A stretch of DNA of 64,000 nucleotides from Thereva unica (taxonomy: Eukaryota; Arthropoda; Insecta; Diptera; Therevidae): assembly GCA_949987705.1 (NCBI GenBank), contig CATLJY010000888.1:62001-126000 (forward strand), in the 5' to 3' direction. The position numbers were made by a program, and so were the translations under genes. The first letter of the stretch is position 1. The number at the start of each line of letters is the position of its first letter. This document shows, one piece after another, positions 9,071 to 18,188 of the stretch. The notes under the pieces are model-generated. The model saw only the letters and a list, made by a program, of their open reading frames with translations. It was not told the DNA's origin and did not search any database.

Positions 9071-10945
9071 TTATATGTTGATGTATCTTATCCGGTCCTT
9101 GCGATCTACACGAGTGAGCATCACATAAAGCTCCTGCTTACTTATATTGGCGACATCGATGGCCATTTCGTTCTTGATGGTGCTGCCCTGGGCCGAGTAA
9201 AAGGTGTTGGCAAAGCCCAGCTGCACCGGAAACCCATACAGCGGCTCTTTGCCGAACAAATTCTGGTTGAATGTTTGTAGGTATATGGCAAATTTGTTCC
9301 TCGACAGCGGCTCGTACACCACCAACTCCTTCTCCGTCCAGTCCAGCAGGTAAACAATCGACAGACGCGGCACCGGCAAACCGTAAGCCAGCACGCGGTA
9401 TGGAAAATGCTTCACCAGCGGCAACACCTTCAGGTACGGTCCTCCGTGCTTCAACTCCCCTATGTCTTCAGGACCCAAATCGACATCGAAATAATGAAAT
9501 TGCACATAATCACGCACATAGAGAGTAGGCTTCTGTTGTTGATAGTTTTGCGCCTGGTGTACGACAGAGAGGGCCAGCAGCAGATTGTAGTGGTGCAGCT
9601 GGGTGTTTGAGAATGTGTACAGCCGGGTGTGGAGTATTTGTTTAAAGTAGTCGTCTCCGCGCTCGAAAATCTCCCTGTGCGGGGTGGCGTCGATCAATCC
9701 AAACGGGTACCTGTAGTCAATCACGTGTGGAGGGTAGTCGAAGAACGAGATGAGCATCTGGCGGTACTCTTCTGTGGCGGGTAGCGAGACCAGGCGCTGC
9801 ACAAACGCCAACATGTCTGTGTCCGTGATGCGCTTCTGCTCCTCGAACCGTATGCTGAGCTCGGCGCTGCGCGAAAAATCAAACTCACCCCCGCCTACCG
9901 GCCTGAAGAGTGGCGGAATTTGGCGCTTGTCCCCGGCCAGGATGACGAGCAGCGACGAATCAAATTTCAAGCAGTAGGCACACAGCGCAGCCATCGCAAA
10001 CAGCAGCAATCCGTCCGAGTGAACTGCGTACTCGTCGAAAAAAATCACCTCCACCCCCTCCAAGCGATTCAGGACCCGGTCCCGTAGAAAGCTGGTCATC
10101 TGGGGGTTGTAGATAAACTGCTCGTTGTAGTGCTGAAGCAGATCGGCCACCAATGTGTATTGTACGAATGAGAATCCAAGCAGCGTCATCACGAGCGAAC
10201 ACAGAGTCGCCGTCTCCAGCCCCAGTTCCCTCCTGATGCGATCGTTTAGCAGGTGTGTGTGCGACAGGTAGAGCACGCGCGATGACTCGACTGCGCCCGA
10301 GTTCAAGATGCCCGATAACGATACAGTCTTTCCGCTGCCCGGCTGGCCGTCCACCACCATGTACTTGAACCCCGGTACCCCGACCAGCGACTGTGCCTGC
10401 TCGATAACCTCTCGCTGCTCCTTGGTATACTCGAAGCTGACGGGCTCGGGCGCCGGCGGTGGTTCTATCGGCTCGGATAGCAGGTTAATGATGCGCAGAC
10501 AGGTAGACTCTTCTTGATTTCGCTTTCGCTTCTTGCCCCTGTTCCGAAACGTAAACATGTCGGCTTCGAGCTTCGATAGGAGAAGCCTAACCTGTGCAAA
10601 CTCGATGCGAGTCAGTCCAATCTCTTCGAATGATGAAAAGTTGAAGCGGCGGCTGTTTTTAAATAGTCGGTGGTGGGTCGTCTCTACAGGCAGTTTGACG
10701 CTGTTTGCTAGCTCGAGCAGTTCGGCGGGGAATATTTGAGTGAGCGCCTCGACAGCGGCGAGGTCTTTGTTCATCCAGTAGTTTTGATTGAATCTAGCTG
10801 CGGCGGCGGGCTTCTCTTTGGGAGCTTCAGTGGCTTCAATGGAGTCCTTTTCTGCACAACCCTCTTCTTCTGGCGGCGCACTGTCCTCTTCATCCGATTC
10901 CCGCGATGCCGGGGGTGGACAGTCCTCTTCGTCCGAATCCCGCAT
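9071..10945 (-). CDS. SF1 DNA helicase (Pif1/RecD-like, helicase-2 type)
   Basis: This 624-residue protein carries the ordered SF1 motifs: I GQPGSGKT (near residue 200), Ia LSHTHLLNDRI, II IFFDEYAV, III ILAGDKRQIPPLF, and a C-terminal block SAQGSTIKNEMAIDV followed by LYVMLTR, matching motifs V/VI. The N-terminal ~50 residues are strongly acidic and Ser/Glu/Pro-rich. In nudiviruses and some baculoviruses a second helicase of this type aids replication or recombination. No TAAG precedes the ATG. A TATATAG lies about 45 nt upstream, so early expression is possible. Its start codon overlaps that of the divergent gene at 10944. Confidence 0.9.
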   Translation of the reverse strand: MRDSDEEDCPPPASRESDEEDSAPPEEEGCAEKDSIEATEAPKEKPAAAARFNQNYWMNKDLAAVEALTQIFPAELLELANSVKLPVETTHHRLFKNSRRFNFSSFEEIGLTRIEFAQVRLLLSKLEADMFTFRNRGKKRKRNQEESTCLRIINLLSEPIEPPPAPEPVSFEYTKEQREVIEQAQSLVGVPGFKYMVVDGQPGSGKTVSLSGILNSGAVESSRVLYLSHTHLLNDRIRRELGLETATLCSLVMTLLGFSFVQYTLVADLLQHYNEQFIYNPQMTSFLRDRVLNRLEGVEVIFFDEYAVHSDGLLLFAMAALCAYCLKFDSSLLVILAGDKRQIPPLFRPVGGGEFDFSRSAELSIRFEEQKRITDTDMLAFVQRLVSLPATEEYRQMLISFFDYPPHVIDYRYPFGLIDATPHREIFERGDDYFKQILHTRLYTFSNTQLHHYNLLLALSVVHQAQNYQQQKPTLYVRDYVQFHYFDVDLGPEDIGELKHGGPYLKVLPLVKHFPYRVLAYGLPVPRLSIVYLLDWTEKELVVYEPLSRNKFAIYLQTFNQNLFGKEPLYGFPVQLGFANTFYSAQGSTIKNEMAIDVANISKQELYVMLTRVDRKDRIRYINI

Positions 10946-11171
10946 GATTGATGAGCAATCGCTACAGTTTATCGAATTTTGCTATATACACAGGGAAAAG
11001 ATTCTACAAGCGCTCTTCTGGGAGGGTGTCGTCCAAGTGAGTGAACAATCAAAGGTTCTAGACTTTTTAACACGCCTTGGATCCACCGGCCTGCACTTTG
11101 ACAGCGAGGAGGAGACCCAACTCTTTATCAGGATTTTTGAGTTGTTTCTACGACACGCCTATATGGATTGA
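10944..11171 (+). CDS. Small unknown protein (75 aa)
   Basis: An intact small frame whose ATG shares the tetranucleotide CATG (10943-10946) with the divergent helicase start. The product is predicted to be mostly helical and acidic in the C-terminal part (SEEETQLF), with no membrane segment. No family recognised. The shared-start layout and clean termination just before the polyadenylation-like aataaaaata support a real gene. Confidence 0.6.
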   Translation: MIDEQSLQFIEFCYIHREKILQALFWEGVVQVSEQSKVLDFLTRLGSTGLHFDSEEETQLFIRIFELFLRHAYMD

Positions 11172-11213
11172 TATGAAAATAAAAATACGAGTTTATATGA
11201 AATGGTTTTTTAT

Positions 11214-12446
11214 TTATTTCTTAGAACCCTTAACAATAGATACAGCATGATTACGTAGTTTCGTAATGTTTAGCTGGGCGCTCGTCAGCAGTGTGATGAG
11301 TTTATTGATGTTGAACTTTTCATTCGGGAAGTTGTTTAGCGACACGATGCGCTTGGGTTCCTTGCTGAAGAACTGTACCCACAGCTCCCGCTCCGGGAAC
11401 AGAATGTTGTCAAAGAGATTGTTGTAGTCGCTCAGCACAGCCCGCAGCGCCTTGCCCACCTCCTGGCCAATATGGTTGCTCTTTATCACGTTCTGCAGCA
11501 CGTACAGTACAAAGTACTTTATGCGCACGTGGTATGGTGCCGAATGTGTTATGATGTACGGCACAACTGAAGTGCTGTCGATCGACAAGTTTTGGTAGAT
11601 GGCGTACTTTTCATTGTCCTTGATGGCGGCCCAGCGCTCGTATACGCGGCTGACGTCATCCTCGGTGGGGGTGCCCCGCTTCAGCTGGTAGTGGTAGTAC
11701 TGGTTCAGCTGCCTGTTTTTCTTCACATACTTGCGCAAGATGTACTGCTCGGGATCGTCGACGGCGCGCCCCGGCTCCAAGCCCTGCAGCACGTTGAGCC
11801 AAAAGACTCGATTGTGGTGAGTATCGTCCAGTAATAGCCGCTGCATGTTTTCAAAGAACATGCGCACCACCATCGCCTCCATATCTTCGACATCCATAAA
11901 GATCAAGTACATGACGTTGATGATTTGCAGCACGATGTAGACGCCAAACTCGACGGAAAACTGGCTGTTGAGATCAAATACGAGTCGCACCGCCTCGGAG
12001 AGGTCGCCAGCCTCCATGGCCGCGCGCAAGTCTGCGACAATCTGCTTGATGTGCGCCCAGAGATCGGGATCGTGACGCTCGACGGGCGCAATGGCATTCT
12101 TGAAATGCGTCACCAGCACAGTGTCGATGAATCCGTGCACATTCTTCTGGAAAAACTCGTACAAGTCGATATCGAAAATCTTGCAGCCGTTTTTGAGCTT
12201 GAGCCGCGTCAGCAACTCGTCACACAGGGCATAGAGTTCGTTGGGCAGGTTGTATGCGCCACCATCGACAGACACCTCGGTGCAGTCGCGCAACAAGTGC
12301 AGGTTGGCTGTAATCAGGTTGCGCAAAAGCGCTTCGTCGATACTGCCCTTCAAGACGGTGTTGTCGTCAATCTCTCGATGGTACGAATCCTCTAGAGAAT
12401 CCCATACCATGTAGTTGAAAAGGTTTTTGATTGAAATACAAATCAT
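11214..12446 (-). CDS. Unknown protein (410 aa)
   Basis: I chose the ATG at 12446 because it sits in tatataagaATG (TAAG one base before the ATG). Another ATG at 12410 would remove 12 residues. The product is helical and acidic-to-neutral, with no signal peptide or clear catalytic motif. It lies between a small gene on its 3' side and the early spliced gene on its 5' side, in the same direction as the latter. No family recognised. Confidence 0.75.
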   Translation of the reverse strand: MICISIKNLFNYMVWDSLEDSYHREIDDNTVLKGSIDEALLRNLITANLHLLRDCTEVSVDGGAYNLPNELYALCDELLTRLKLKNGCKIFDIDLYEFFQKNVHGFIDTVLVTHFKNAIAPVERHDPDLWAHIKQIVADLRAAMEAGDLSEAVRLVFDLNSQFSVEFGVYIVLQIINVMYLIFMDVEDMEAMVVRMFFENMQRLLLDDTHHNRVFWLNVLQGLEPGRAVDDPEQYILRKYVKKNRQLNQYYHYQLKRGTPTEDDVSRVYERWAAIKDNEKYAIYQNLSIDSTSVVPYIITHSAPYHVRIKYFVLYVLQNVIKSNHIGQEVGKALRAVLSDYNNLFDNILFPERELWVQFFSKEPKRIVSLNNFPNEKFNINKLITLLTSAQLNITKLRNHAVSIVKGSKK

Positions 12447-12490
12447 TCTTATATATTGATTTTTTATTGAGAAAGCAAATCGTACATGGA

Positions 12491-13955
12491 TTAAGAAAGC
12501 AAATCGTACACGGCTACAGACTCTACATTGCAAGAAAGGTAGATTGTGCCATCGGAATACTTGGCGACAAAGTCCTTCATGAGGTAGACTCCGTACTGAC
12601 CAATCAATTTGGCGTCCCAATTCTTCTTGGTCAACTCATGGGTACTGATCGTTGATGTAAGATCAATGCGATGATACTTGATAATGTCGGTGTGGGCGCG
12701 CACGTCAATGTTGCCGTGGACGCGGATGCCATGGAAACTCATCTGGGCTGCATCGGCCAGCGATATCGAGTAGGTCACAAACGTGTTGTTGATGCTCTTA
12801 TTCTCGCGCTTCCGCATCGTGCCGTAAAACGCCCCCGAAAACATATTGAGCGAGTGGATACCCACCTTGGTGCTGTCCGGGGTTGTAACTCTGAAAAAGC
12901 AGTCGTTGATCCATCCATTCTCCAGCGGACTGGAAGTCTTTACAAATAGACTCAAGTCCTGGAACATAAAGTTGTAGTTGGCCTGCAGCTTCATGAAGAC
13001 AAATGGGTTGCCGTCGCCGCCGGTAACAAACTTGTGGAACGGCTTCAGGGACTCGGTATTGAGCACAATCTCGGCGATATTTTCCGCCAAAAATGAAGCC
13101 TTTTGCTTATCCCACGCCGACAGCATCGGAATGACCGTCTCACAATCTTCGTCCTCGGGAACCTCGCGAACGACGCTGCTGGCCTTCATGACTGCAAGAT
13201 TCTCAAATATATTGGCTGGCTTCTCGGCGCCCTGCTCTGCATCGGCCCCTTGACGCGTATGAGTCGCAAATATATTGGCTGGCTTCTCGGCGCCCTGCTC
13301 TGCATCGGCCCACTTCTCTGGAACGTATGCAGTAAACTCACTCAAGAGATTGCGCCTAGCAGCCTTCAATGCACCCGACTCGTCATCGTTGGCGGAATGG
13401 AAGGGACGCTTCAAGTTGCTGTTCTGTCAATTTAGAAATAATTAGATCAATATCTACACTGCGACTCCCATCTAGACTGGCAATCAGACGACTAAACTCG
13501 GTCTCGGCTCTAGCAAAATTGTCGAGAATGATCTGCGTCGAAGGGTCGTACTCAATCAGCTCTGGGTCAAAGTTGCTCAGCACGCGCTCCAGGTTGGCCC
13601 ACATCACATACTCGCCCGTCGAGTCGATGGCCGCGCGCTCCATCCTGTCACATGATTCGCGCATCTCGTCACGGTACGCGTTCGGCCTGCTATCCATGCC
13701 CTGGTAGTATATGACCTGGTACAGACGCGCCACCTCGAGCGGGTTGGCCTCGTCCACAATGAATTGGCGAAACTCTCTGGCGTACTGCATAAAATTGTCC
13801 AGCTGCTTCTTGTTGGCCGGTGTCGGATTGAGCACGAGCTGATTGATAAAGTCGACGGCCGAGTTGTCGTCTAGACCGCATGTCGCCCAGTTATGCTCGA
13901 GAAATTTATTCATACTTACCATGGTGGTGGTGGTTGTATTGTTGAATGAAGCCAT
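12491..13955 (-). CDS. Early, spliced gene (322 aa; two coding exons)
   Basis: The long frame 12491-13423 lacks an ATG. A consistent two-exon model uses exon 1 13955-13920 (12 codons ending in ATG), a donor ATG|GTAAGTAT, a branch-like CTAAT, an acceptor ttgacAG, then exon 2 13423-12491. Phase is preserved. A TATAAAAG at 14062-14069 and a CAGT at 14035-14038 (31 nt apart) form an early promoter. The N-terminal part has a 63-bp in-frame tandem duplication (motif DAEQGAEKPANIF twice, DNA at 13205 and 13268) and basic patches; the C-terminal ~230 residues look folded. A nuclear or DNA-binding role is possible but unproven. The layout recalls the spliced early regulator IE0 of baculoviruses, without sequence similarity that I can see. 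Confidence 0.7.
13383..13913 (-). CDS. Nested late gene, unknown protein (176 aa)
   Basis: Starts at the ATG in ggTAAGTATG, the late motif one base before the ATG. A longer start at 13955 would share the first 12 codons with the early spliced gene and read through the donor. The product is acidic and helical, with no membrane segment. Its last 41 nt overlap exon 2 of the spliced gene in another frame. No family recognised. Confidence 0.65.
   Translation of the reverse strand: MNKFLEHNWATCGLDDNSAVDFINQLVLNPTPANKKQLDNFMQYAREFRQFIVDEANPLEVARLYQVIYYQGMDSRPNAYRDEMRESCDRMERAAIDSTGEYVMWANLERVLSNFDPELIEYDPSTQIILDNFARAETEFSRLIASLDGSRSVDIDLIISKLTEQQLEASLPFRQR
13424..13919 (-). other. Predicted 496-nt spliceosomal intron containing a late gene
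   Basis: The 5' site GTAAGTAT is an optimal metazoan donor. The 3' end reads gatctaattatttctaaattgacag, with CTAAT about 19 nt before AG. Splicing joins complete codons on both sides and supplies the missing ATG for the downstream exon. The TAAG inside the donor is also the late motif for the nested gene. Confidence 0.65.
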
Positions 13956-14034
13956 CTCTTTGGTACTTGGTTGTAGCTTTATTGGTACTTGGTTGTAGCT
14001 GTAGAGGTGTTTACTACATGCGGGTGTGTTTGAA

Positions 14035-14069
14035 ACTGAATTAGTTTAGCCGGCGGCTCCGCTTTTATA
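14035..14069 (-). promoter_or_regulatory. Early promoter TATA-CAGT of spliced gene
   Basis: On the minus strand TATAAAAG (14069-14062) is followed 31 nt later by CAGT (14038-14035), matching the baculovirus early TATA plus CAKT initiator layout. About 80 nt of leader follows before the first ATG. Confidence 0.75.
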
Positions 14070-14098
14070 CCCGCCGATACCCGCCGCGAATCCATAAG

Positions 14099-14461
14099 AT
14101 GTTTGACGATATCTACGAATTTATCACGACAAACTCCTTTGGGCCCTGCTGCGCCGATTTCGTCGAGTCACACGGCAGCCGATACGCACTCATCTGGCCG
14201 TACAGCTACTACATGATCAACAACGACGGCGCCGTCTACGTTTTGCTGACAAAGTCGCGCCAAATCACCAACTGCAACGCCATCAAGTTTACGACCACCA
14301 CCATGGAGAAAAAAAGCATTCTCGTCTCGTTCAGCGCCATCGACGAGCTCCTTAGTTCGGGTAACTCAGAGCGGGCGGTGCTGTTCAAGGAGGTGCGCGA
14401 CTACCGCATCGACGACATCATCAACCGACTCCTCCAGCTCGGCATCTTTAGAGTCGCGTAG
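14099..14461 (+). CDS. Unknown protein (120 aa)
   Basis: Starts in ccaTAAGATG and is intact. It contains a compact, probably folded sequence with a CC pair near residue 17 and no membrane helix. The stop lies 14 nt inside the 3' end of the P33-like gene on the opposite strand, a tail-to-tail overlap. No family recognised. Confidence 0.72.
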   Translation: MFDDIYEFITTNSFGPCCADFVESHGSRYALIWPYSYYMINNDGAVYVLLTKSRQITNCNAIKFTTTTMEKKSILVSFSAIDELLSSGNSERAVLFKEVRDYRIDDIINRLLQLGIFRVA

Positions 14462-15080
14462 AGGGCGGCAGCACGAGGCTGCTGTAGATGCGGAAAAACT
14501 TTTTGTATTGCTCCCTGTTGACGAGCGATGGCGAGTAGCGGAACGGGCCGGGTATCCGCCGCTGGATGAATGTGTGTAGCGCCAGCAGCACCTCGGTGAG
14601 CGAGGCCTCCTCCAGGGCCAAAACCAGGTCATCGAGGCGGGTGTGGTAGTGCCGCAGGCAGTCGCCGCAGCGAATCATGCTCGCCACAAACAGCAGAAAC
14701 CCCTGCTTCTCGGCCCGGCTGCCGGCGTGCAGGTCGATGTGCATCGAAACCGTGTGCAACCAGTCCCAGATGTACGGAGCGTGGTGCGTGGGCCACACCA
14801 TCGACAGCGGCGACTCGTACAGCCACTCGACAGAGCCCATGGTCACGGTCAGGAACGCGGCACTGTGCGCCGTAATCTCGTTAAGGGGTGCGCCGCGCTC
14901 GTAGAGCTTTTTAAATTGCTGGTGCAGCGCCAGGGCGCGCTCATTCAGTTGTTTGTCGCTGAGCTGCTTGGGTGTGCCAAGCACCGAGTACATTGTCTTG
15001 ATAAACATGCATGTATGCGCGGGGTCGTTGCCAATCAAATTTAGCAGCGCCACGGCACTGGCCCTCATAAAGGTATCCAT
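14448..15080 (-). CDS. p33: P33 / Ac92-like FAD-linked sulfhydryl oxidase
   Basis: This 210-residue protein has the Erv/ALR-type features of baculovirus P33: W-x2-LH in IWDWLHTVSMH (near residue 103), the catalytic disulfide CGDC (near residue 136) followed by HYHTRLDD, and helical surroundings. P33 is a conserved core protein that forms disulfide bonds in virion proteins. A TAAG lies 14 nt before the ATG (aataagcttgccaatATG). The family is recognised from motifs; a fold comparison would confirm it. Confidence 0.8.
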   Translation of the reverse strand: MDTFMRASAVALLNLIGNDPAHTCMFIKTMYSVLGTPKQLSDKQLNERALALHQQFKKLYERGAPLNEITAHSAAFLTVTMGSVEWLYESPLSMVWPTHHAPYIWDWLHTVSMHIDLHAGSRAEKQGFLLFVASMIRCGDCLRHYHTRLDDLVLALEEASLTEVLLALHTFIQRRIPGPFRYSPSLVNREQYKKFFRIYSSLVLPPSTRL

Positions 15081-15145
15081 ATTGGCAAGCTTATTGAATT
15101 AAGATCACTACCGCGAGGGGTCGAGCAACCGCTCATTGAATTAAG

Positions 15146-16171
15146 ATGGATCCCTCCGATATCGATAGGATCGCGACAGCCGCCAGCACCAGCGTGCACG
15201 GGAAGAAACGGCAAGCAGTCGTCAAGAGCCACCTCAAGCACATTAACGGTAATTTCACACTCTTTAATGAAGAGGAATTTGTGCGCTTCATCACAAAAAA
15301 ATACATGGAGGCTAAAGCCGCCAACACGCGGTTCGCCGTCAACTACTTCAAGAGTGTGCTAGACACAATCACGCGCGTACATAAAATCACGACCTTTAAC
15401 CCCAAAAAGATTTTCAGGGTGGTGGCCAACCTCAACAAGATGTTCAACACGGAATCGCGCGAGTCGCATTTCTACGACGGGCAGGGCCGCTGCCTCGATA
15501 TCGATTTCAAGCGGCTGCGAGAGAGCATGCCGACGGGCCCCGAGAAGCAGGCCGCCGTGTACACGGAAGAGGAGATGATGGGCATATGTCGCTACTACAA
15601 GCAGCACTTGGACGCTTTCGTGGCGCGCACAGACAAAGCGGTGCCCACCCTGCATGACGAGCTCGCGCTGCTGGTAGTATTCCTGGCGGCCACCTCGAAA
15701 CGTGTCGGGGAGTTGCTCGCGCTCACCAAGAAAAAGCTCGATGATCTCGTCATCAATAATGAGACATTTATTAAATCGAAAACCGGCACCGGCGTAGACA
15801 CGCTGAATGTGCCCGTGCAGTTTGCCGTGATACTGGAGCGGTACATGTGCGTGACCAACCTCAACAATGCCGAGGAAAATACGCCATTATTTACGTTCCC
15901 GTACCTCAAATATTACCGGCAGTTTGCCAAACAATTTGCTGCACTCTTTGGAAAAGATAAAAAGCGGTCGCGGCTCGGGTTCCACGCATTCAGAAACTTT
16001 TATGTCGAGCGCTACTACAAGGTCAATCCCAACCTGGCGCGCGCCATCCTGGGGCACACCAACATGCGCATGACTCGGAGGTACCTAAACAAACAGACAC
16101 GTGAAAACGAGCCCAAGCAGGCCAAGACACTCCTCAACCAGCTCTACCCATTTAATGAGAGTGAACAATAA
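15146..16171 (+). CDS. vlf-1: Tyrosine recombinase, VLF-1-like
   Basis: The 341-residue protein shows the phage-integrase catalytic set: Arg in SKRVGELLALT (near residue 184), a Lys region, HAFRNF (H-x2-R, near 279), GHTNMRMTRRYL with His (near 302) and the nucleophile Tyr (near 312). VLF-1 of baculoviruses and nudiviruses is a tyrosine recombinase homologue needed for very late expression and genome/capsid maturation. The start is fixed by aatTAAGATGG. It is divergent from the P33 gene, a neighbouring core function. Confidence 0.9.
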   Translation: MDPSDIDRIATAASTSVHGKKRQAVVKSHLKHINGNFTLFNEEEFVRFITKKYMEAKAANTRFAVNYFKSVLDTITRVHKITTFNPKKIFRVVANLNKMFNTESRESHFYDGQGRCLDIDFKRLRESMPTGPEKQAAVYTEEEMMGICRYYKQHLDAFVARTDKAVPTLHDELALLVVFLAATSKRVGELLALTKKKLDDLVINNETFIKSKTGTGVDTLNVPVQFAVILERYMCVTNLNNAEENTPLFTFPYLKYYRQFAKQFAALFGKDKKRSRLGFHAFRNFYVERYYKVNPNLARAILGHTNMRMTRRYLNKQTRENEPKQAKTLLNQLYPFNESEQ

Positions 16172-16206
16172 ATCTTGAATAAATTGAAAAGTTTTTTCTC
16201 TGCACT

Positions 16207-16329
16207 CGTCGGCGGTCAGCGGCAGACTGAGCATTTTTGTCATTCCGTCACGCGCCTTGACACATTTTCATACAAAAGAGCTTTTTCCGGCAACTCGACT
16301 ATATATTGAGCGGTGGCTTCGCGCGCGAC
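16207..16329 (-). repeat. Truncated hr unit
   Basis: A partial copy in reverse orientation, from ctcgtcggcggtc through the CTCGACTATATATTGAG element to gcgcgcgac. The palindromic core and AT box are missing, so it may be a decayed or half hr. Confidence 0.8.
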
Positions 16330-16406
16330 TTTAATTTATCGAGTATGTAGAGCAGTTGTCGAGATTTTTGACTACCGCCTCGGTCTTCTAGCGCACAATT
16401 ATTAAG

Positions 16407-17411
16407 ATGACTGTAATCGTTGTTGTTCCCGGGCTGGGCGGATCAAAGATTTATTGCAACTGCGGACCCCAGCCCCACCGCATGTACCCGACCCGCCTGT
16501 ATGGCTTGTCACTCGAGTCGCACTTTTTCGATTGCGAAAAGACGAGCACCAAGATACTCAAGTCGTACGCGGGGGTGCCCATCTACAAGAGGATCATCGA
16601 GCGGCTGGAGAGGGTTTGCGCCGCGGTGGTGCCGTTCAGTTACGACTGGAGCCGTACCGACGCGCTGACGGTGGCCAAGCAGTTGGTCGATTTTTTGACC
16701 GTGCAGCAGCGAAACTTTGCCGGCCACAGCATCGTGCTAGTCGGACACTCGGCGGGCGGGCTCGCTATCCGGATCGCAGTCGAATACCTTGGTATGGACA
16801 TGGCCGCGCTGGGGGTTGCGCGCTGTTTCATATGTGCCACCACCCTATATGGCAGCCGGTTCCCAGAGAGCTACCACTCTGAAATGGCGCTATCTGATTA
16901 TCTCTTTAATGGTATTCGGCGTATCACCAGTAAACCGCGGCTCGTGAATATGGGAGACATTTATAGGCTCGTCGACAAGTTTCCCTTTGCTGCCCTCATG
17001 TTTGTGCCGGGGTTCGTTTTGCGCGCCCGCCGAGCCATTGTGTCGGGTATGGTCGAGCCGTACCAGCTATCGATACTCGACTCCATCACCAACAGGCTGG
17101 AGCACATGGATTTTTCCCACGGCCGCTACGTATTCTACTACAATATCGGTACACGGACAAACGTTAGGGTGACGCTCGACCGACAGATTGCCGCCTCGTT
17201 TCTATATGCGAAAAAGAATATCGAGTTTAAGCGCGTCGACTGCAAATGGGGGGTAGTCGAGTTTGCCTTCACCGTCAACGGAGATGGCACAGTTCTGCCC
17301 GCCGTCGACAATCTCTGTAGCAGTGTGCTGATTTTAGATACAACCCCGCTTGGGCACTCATTGGTGCTAAACAGCAAGTTTCTTGTCGAGTGCATAAAAA
17401 AATCGCTTTGA
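16407..17411 (+). CDS. LCAT-like lipase/acyltransferase
   Basis: The 334-residue alpha/beta hydrolase has an N-terminal VVVPGLGGSKI (oxyanion region), VPFSYDWSRT, the nucleophile elbow GHSAGG (Ser near residue 115), GDGTV with a likely catalytic Asp (near 293), and GHSLVLNS with a likely catalytic His (near 317). This order matches lecithin:cholesterol acyltransferase/phospholipase relatives. No signal peptide is visible, so it would act inside the cell or in the virion. It may modify membrane lipids during envelopment or egress. The start is in attaTAAGATG-type context (attaagATG). The predicted triad is complete. Confidence 0.85.
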   Translation: MTVIVVVPGLGGSKIYCNCGPQPHRMYPTRLYGLSLESHFFDCEKTSTKILKSYAGVPIYKRIIERLERVCAAVVPFSYDWSRTDALTVAKQLVDFLTVQQRNFAGHSIVLVGHSAGGLAIRIAVEYLGMDMAALGVARCFICATTLYGSRFPESYHSEMALSDYLFNGIRRITSKPRLVNMGDIYRLVDKFPFAALMFVPGFVLRARRAIVSGMVEPYQLSILDSITNRLEHMDFSHGRYVFYYNIGTRTNVRVTLDRQIAASFLYAKKNIEFKRVDCKWGVVEFAFTVNGDGTVLPAVDNLCSSVLILDTTPLGHSLVLNSKFLVECIKKSL

Positions 17412-17443
17412 AAAAAAATTTTTATTTAGAAGTACTGTACAAT

Positions 17444-18175
17444 TTATGTCTTAAAACTAGTGCCCAGTTCGAGATCGACGCGTTTCGTTACCTCCCTGAA
17501 ACGCTTAAAGTAGCGCATTCCGCACAACGTAAAGATCAGCCATCCCACAATGGTCACAATGATACTGACCCCCGCCGTCACGCTCAGATATGTAATCGGA
17601 TTGCCCATCTGCATCAGGATAACGTGTAGCAAGTTATTGGACTCCTCCACCTGCTTCTCAATCTCGCGAGTCTCGTTCTTCAACTCTTCTATCGGTGCAA
17701 GCGGCGTGGTCGGAATCTCGGCAGAACTGGTCCAGTTCTTTTCACTGGACGCCGGTGTACCATCGTCATTTGGTGTAGCATACGAGAAAGCCATACCAGG
17801 TGGCGCCGTGCTTGTAGTACTTGGGTTCTCAACCGGATTCTCTGCCGCGAGTGTTGGTACATGCTGTGCCGTCCCCGAAACCGGAATGATTGATGAGCTG
17901 TTTTCTGCCAGGCTATTTATTTCTGCACTCGTTGGTACAATTGTCGATATATTTGTTGGTGGTACACTTGGCTCGACAGTCAGCGGCAGACTTGGCTCGA
18001 CAGTCAGCGGCAGACTTGGCTCGACAGTCAGCGGCAGAGTTGGCTCGACGGTCGATGGTAGAGTTGGTTGCGTGGTTGGTGCAAATTCGCTGGTATCTGT
18101 AGGTGTGGGTTTTGTCCCCGCGACCAGTGTGCCCAAAAGTAACAGAACCAAACCAGAAACCATCTTTATGCGCAT
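17444..18175 (-). CDS. Mucin-like type I membrane protein (243 aa)
   Basis: The N-terminus has a signal peptide (MVSGLVLLLLGTLVAG), followed by a Ser/Thr/Pro-rich ectodomain with an 8-residue repeat (TVEPSLPL, repeated four to five times) and several N-x-S/T sites. A coiled region (EELKNETREIEKQVEE) precedes a membrane helix (VTAGVSIIVTIVGWLIFTLCG) and a short basic tail. It resembles a heavily O-glycosylated viral envelope protein. The start follows TAAGAAG. It is divergent from pif-1 across a 16-nt shared promoter, suggesting co-expression in the envelope programme. Confidence 0.8.
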   Translation of the reverse strand: MRIKMVSGLVLLLLGTLVAGTKPTPTDTSEFAPTTQPTLPSTVEPTLPLTVEPSLPLTVEPSLPLTVEPSVPPTNISTIVPTSAEINSLAENSSSIIPVSGTAQHVPTLAAENPVENPSTTSTAPPGMAFSYATPNDDGTPASSEKNWTSSAEIPTTPLAPIEELKNETREIEKQVEESNNLLHVILMQMGNPITYLSVTAGVSIIVTIVGWLIFTLCGMRYFKRFREVTKRVDLELGTSFKT

Positions 18176-18178
18176 CTT

Positions 18179-18188
18179 CTTATTTAAG
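18179..18188. promoter_or_regulatory. Bidirectional late promoter (CTTATTTAAG)
   Basis: Two inverted TAAG motifs in ten bases serve the mucin-like gene (minus) and pif-1 (plus). The ATGs lie 3 nt and 3 nt from the respective motifs. Confidence 0.7.

Noticed and set aside
13383..13423. Programmed ribosomal frameshift joining the 176-residue gene to the downstream frame
   Set aside because: No convincing slippery heptamer or structure is seen, whereas a two-exon model with optimal splice signals explains the missing ATG.
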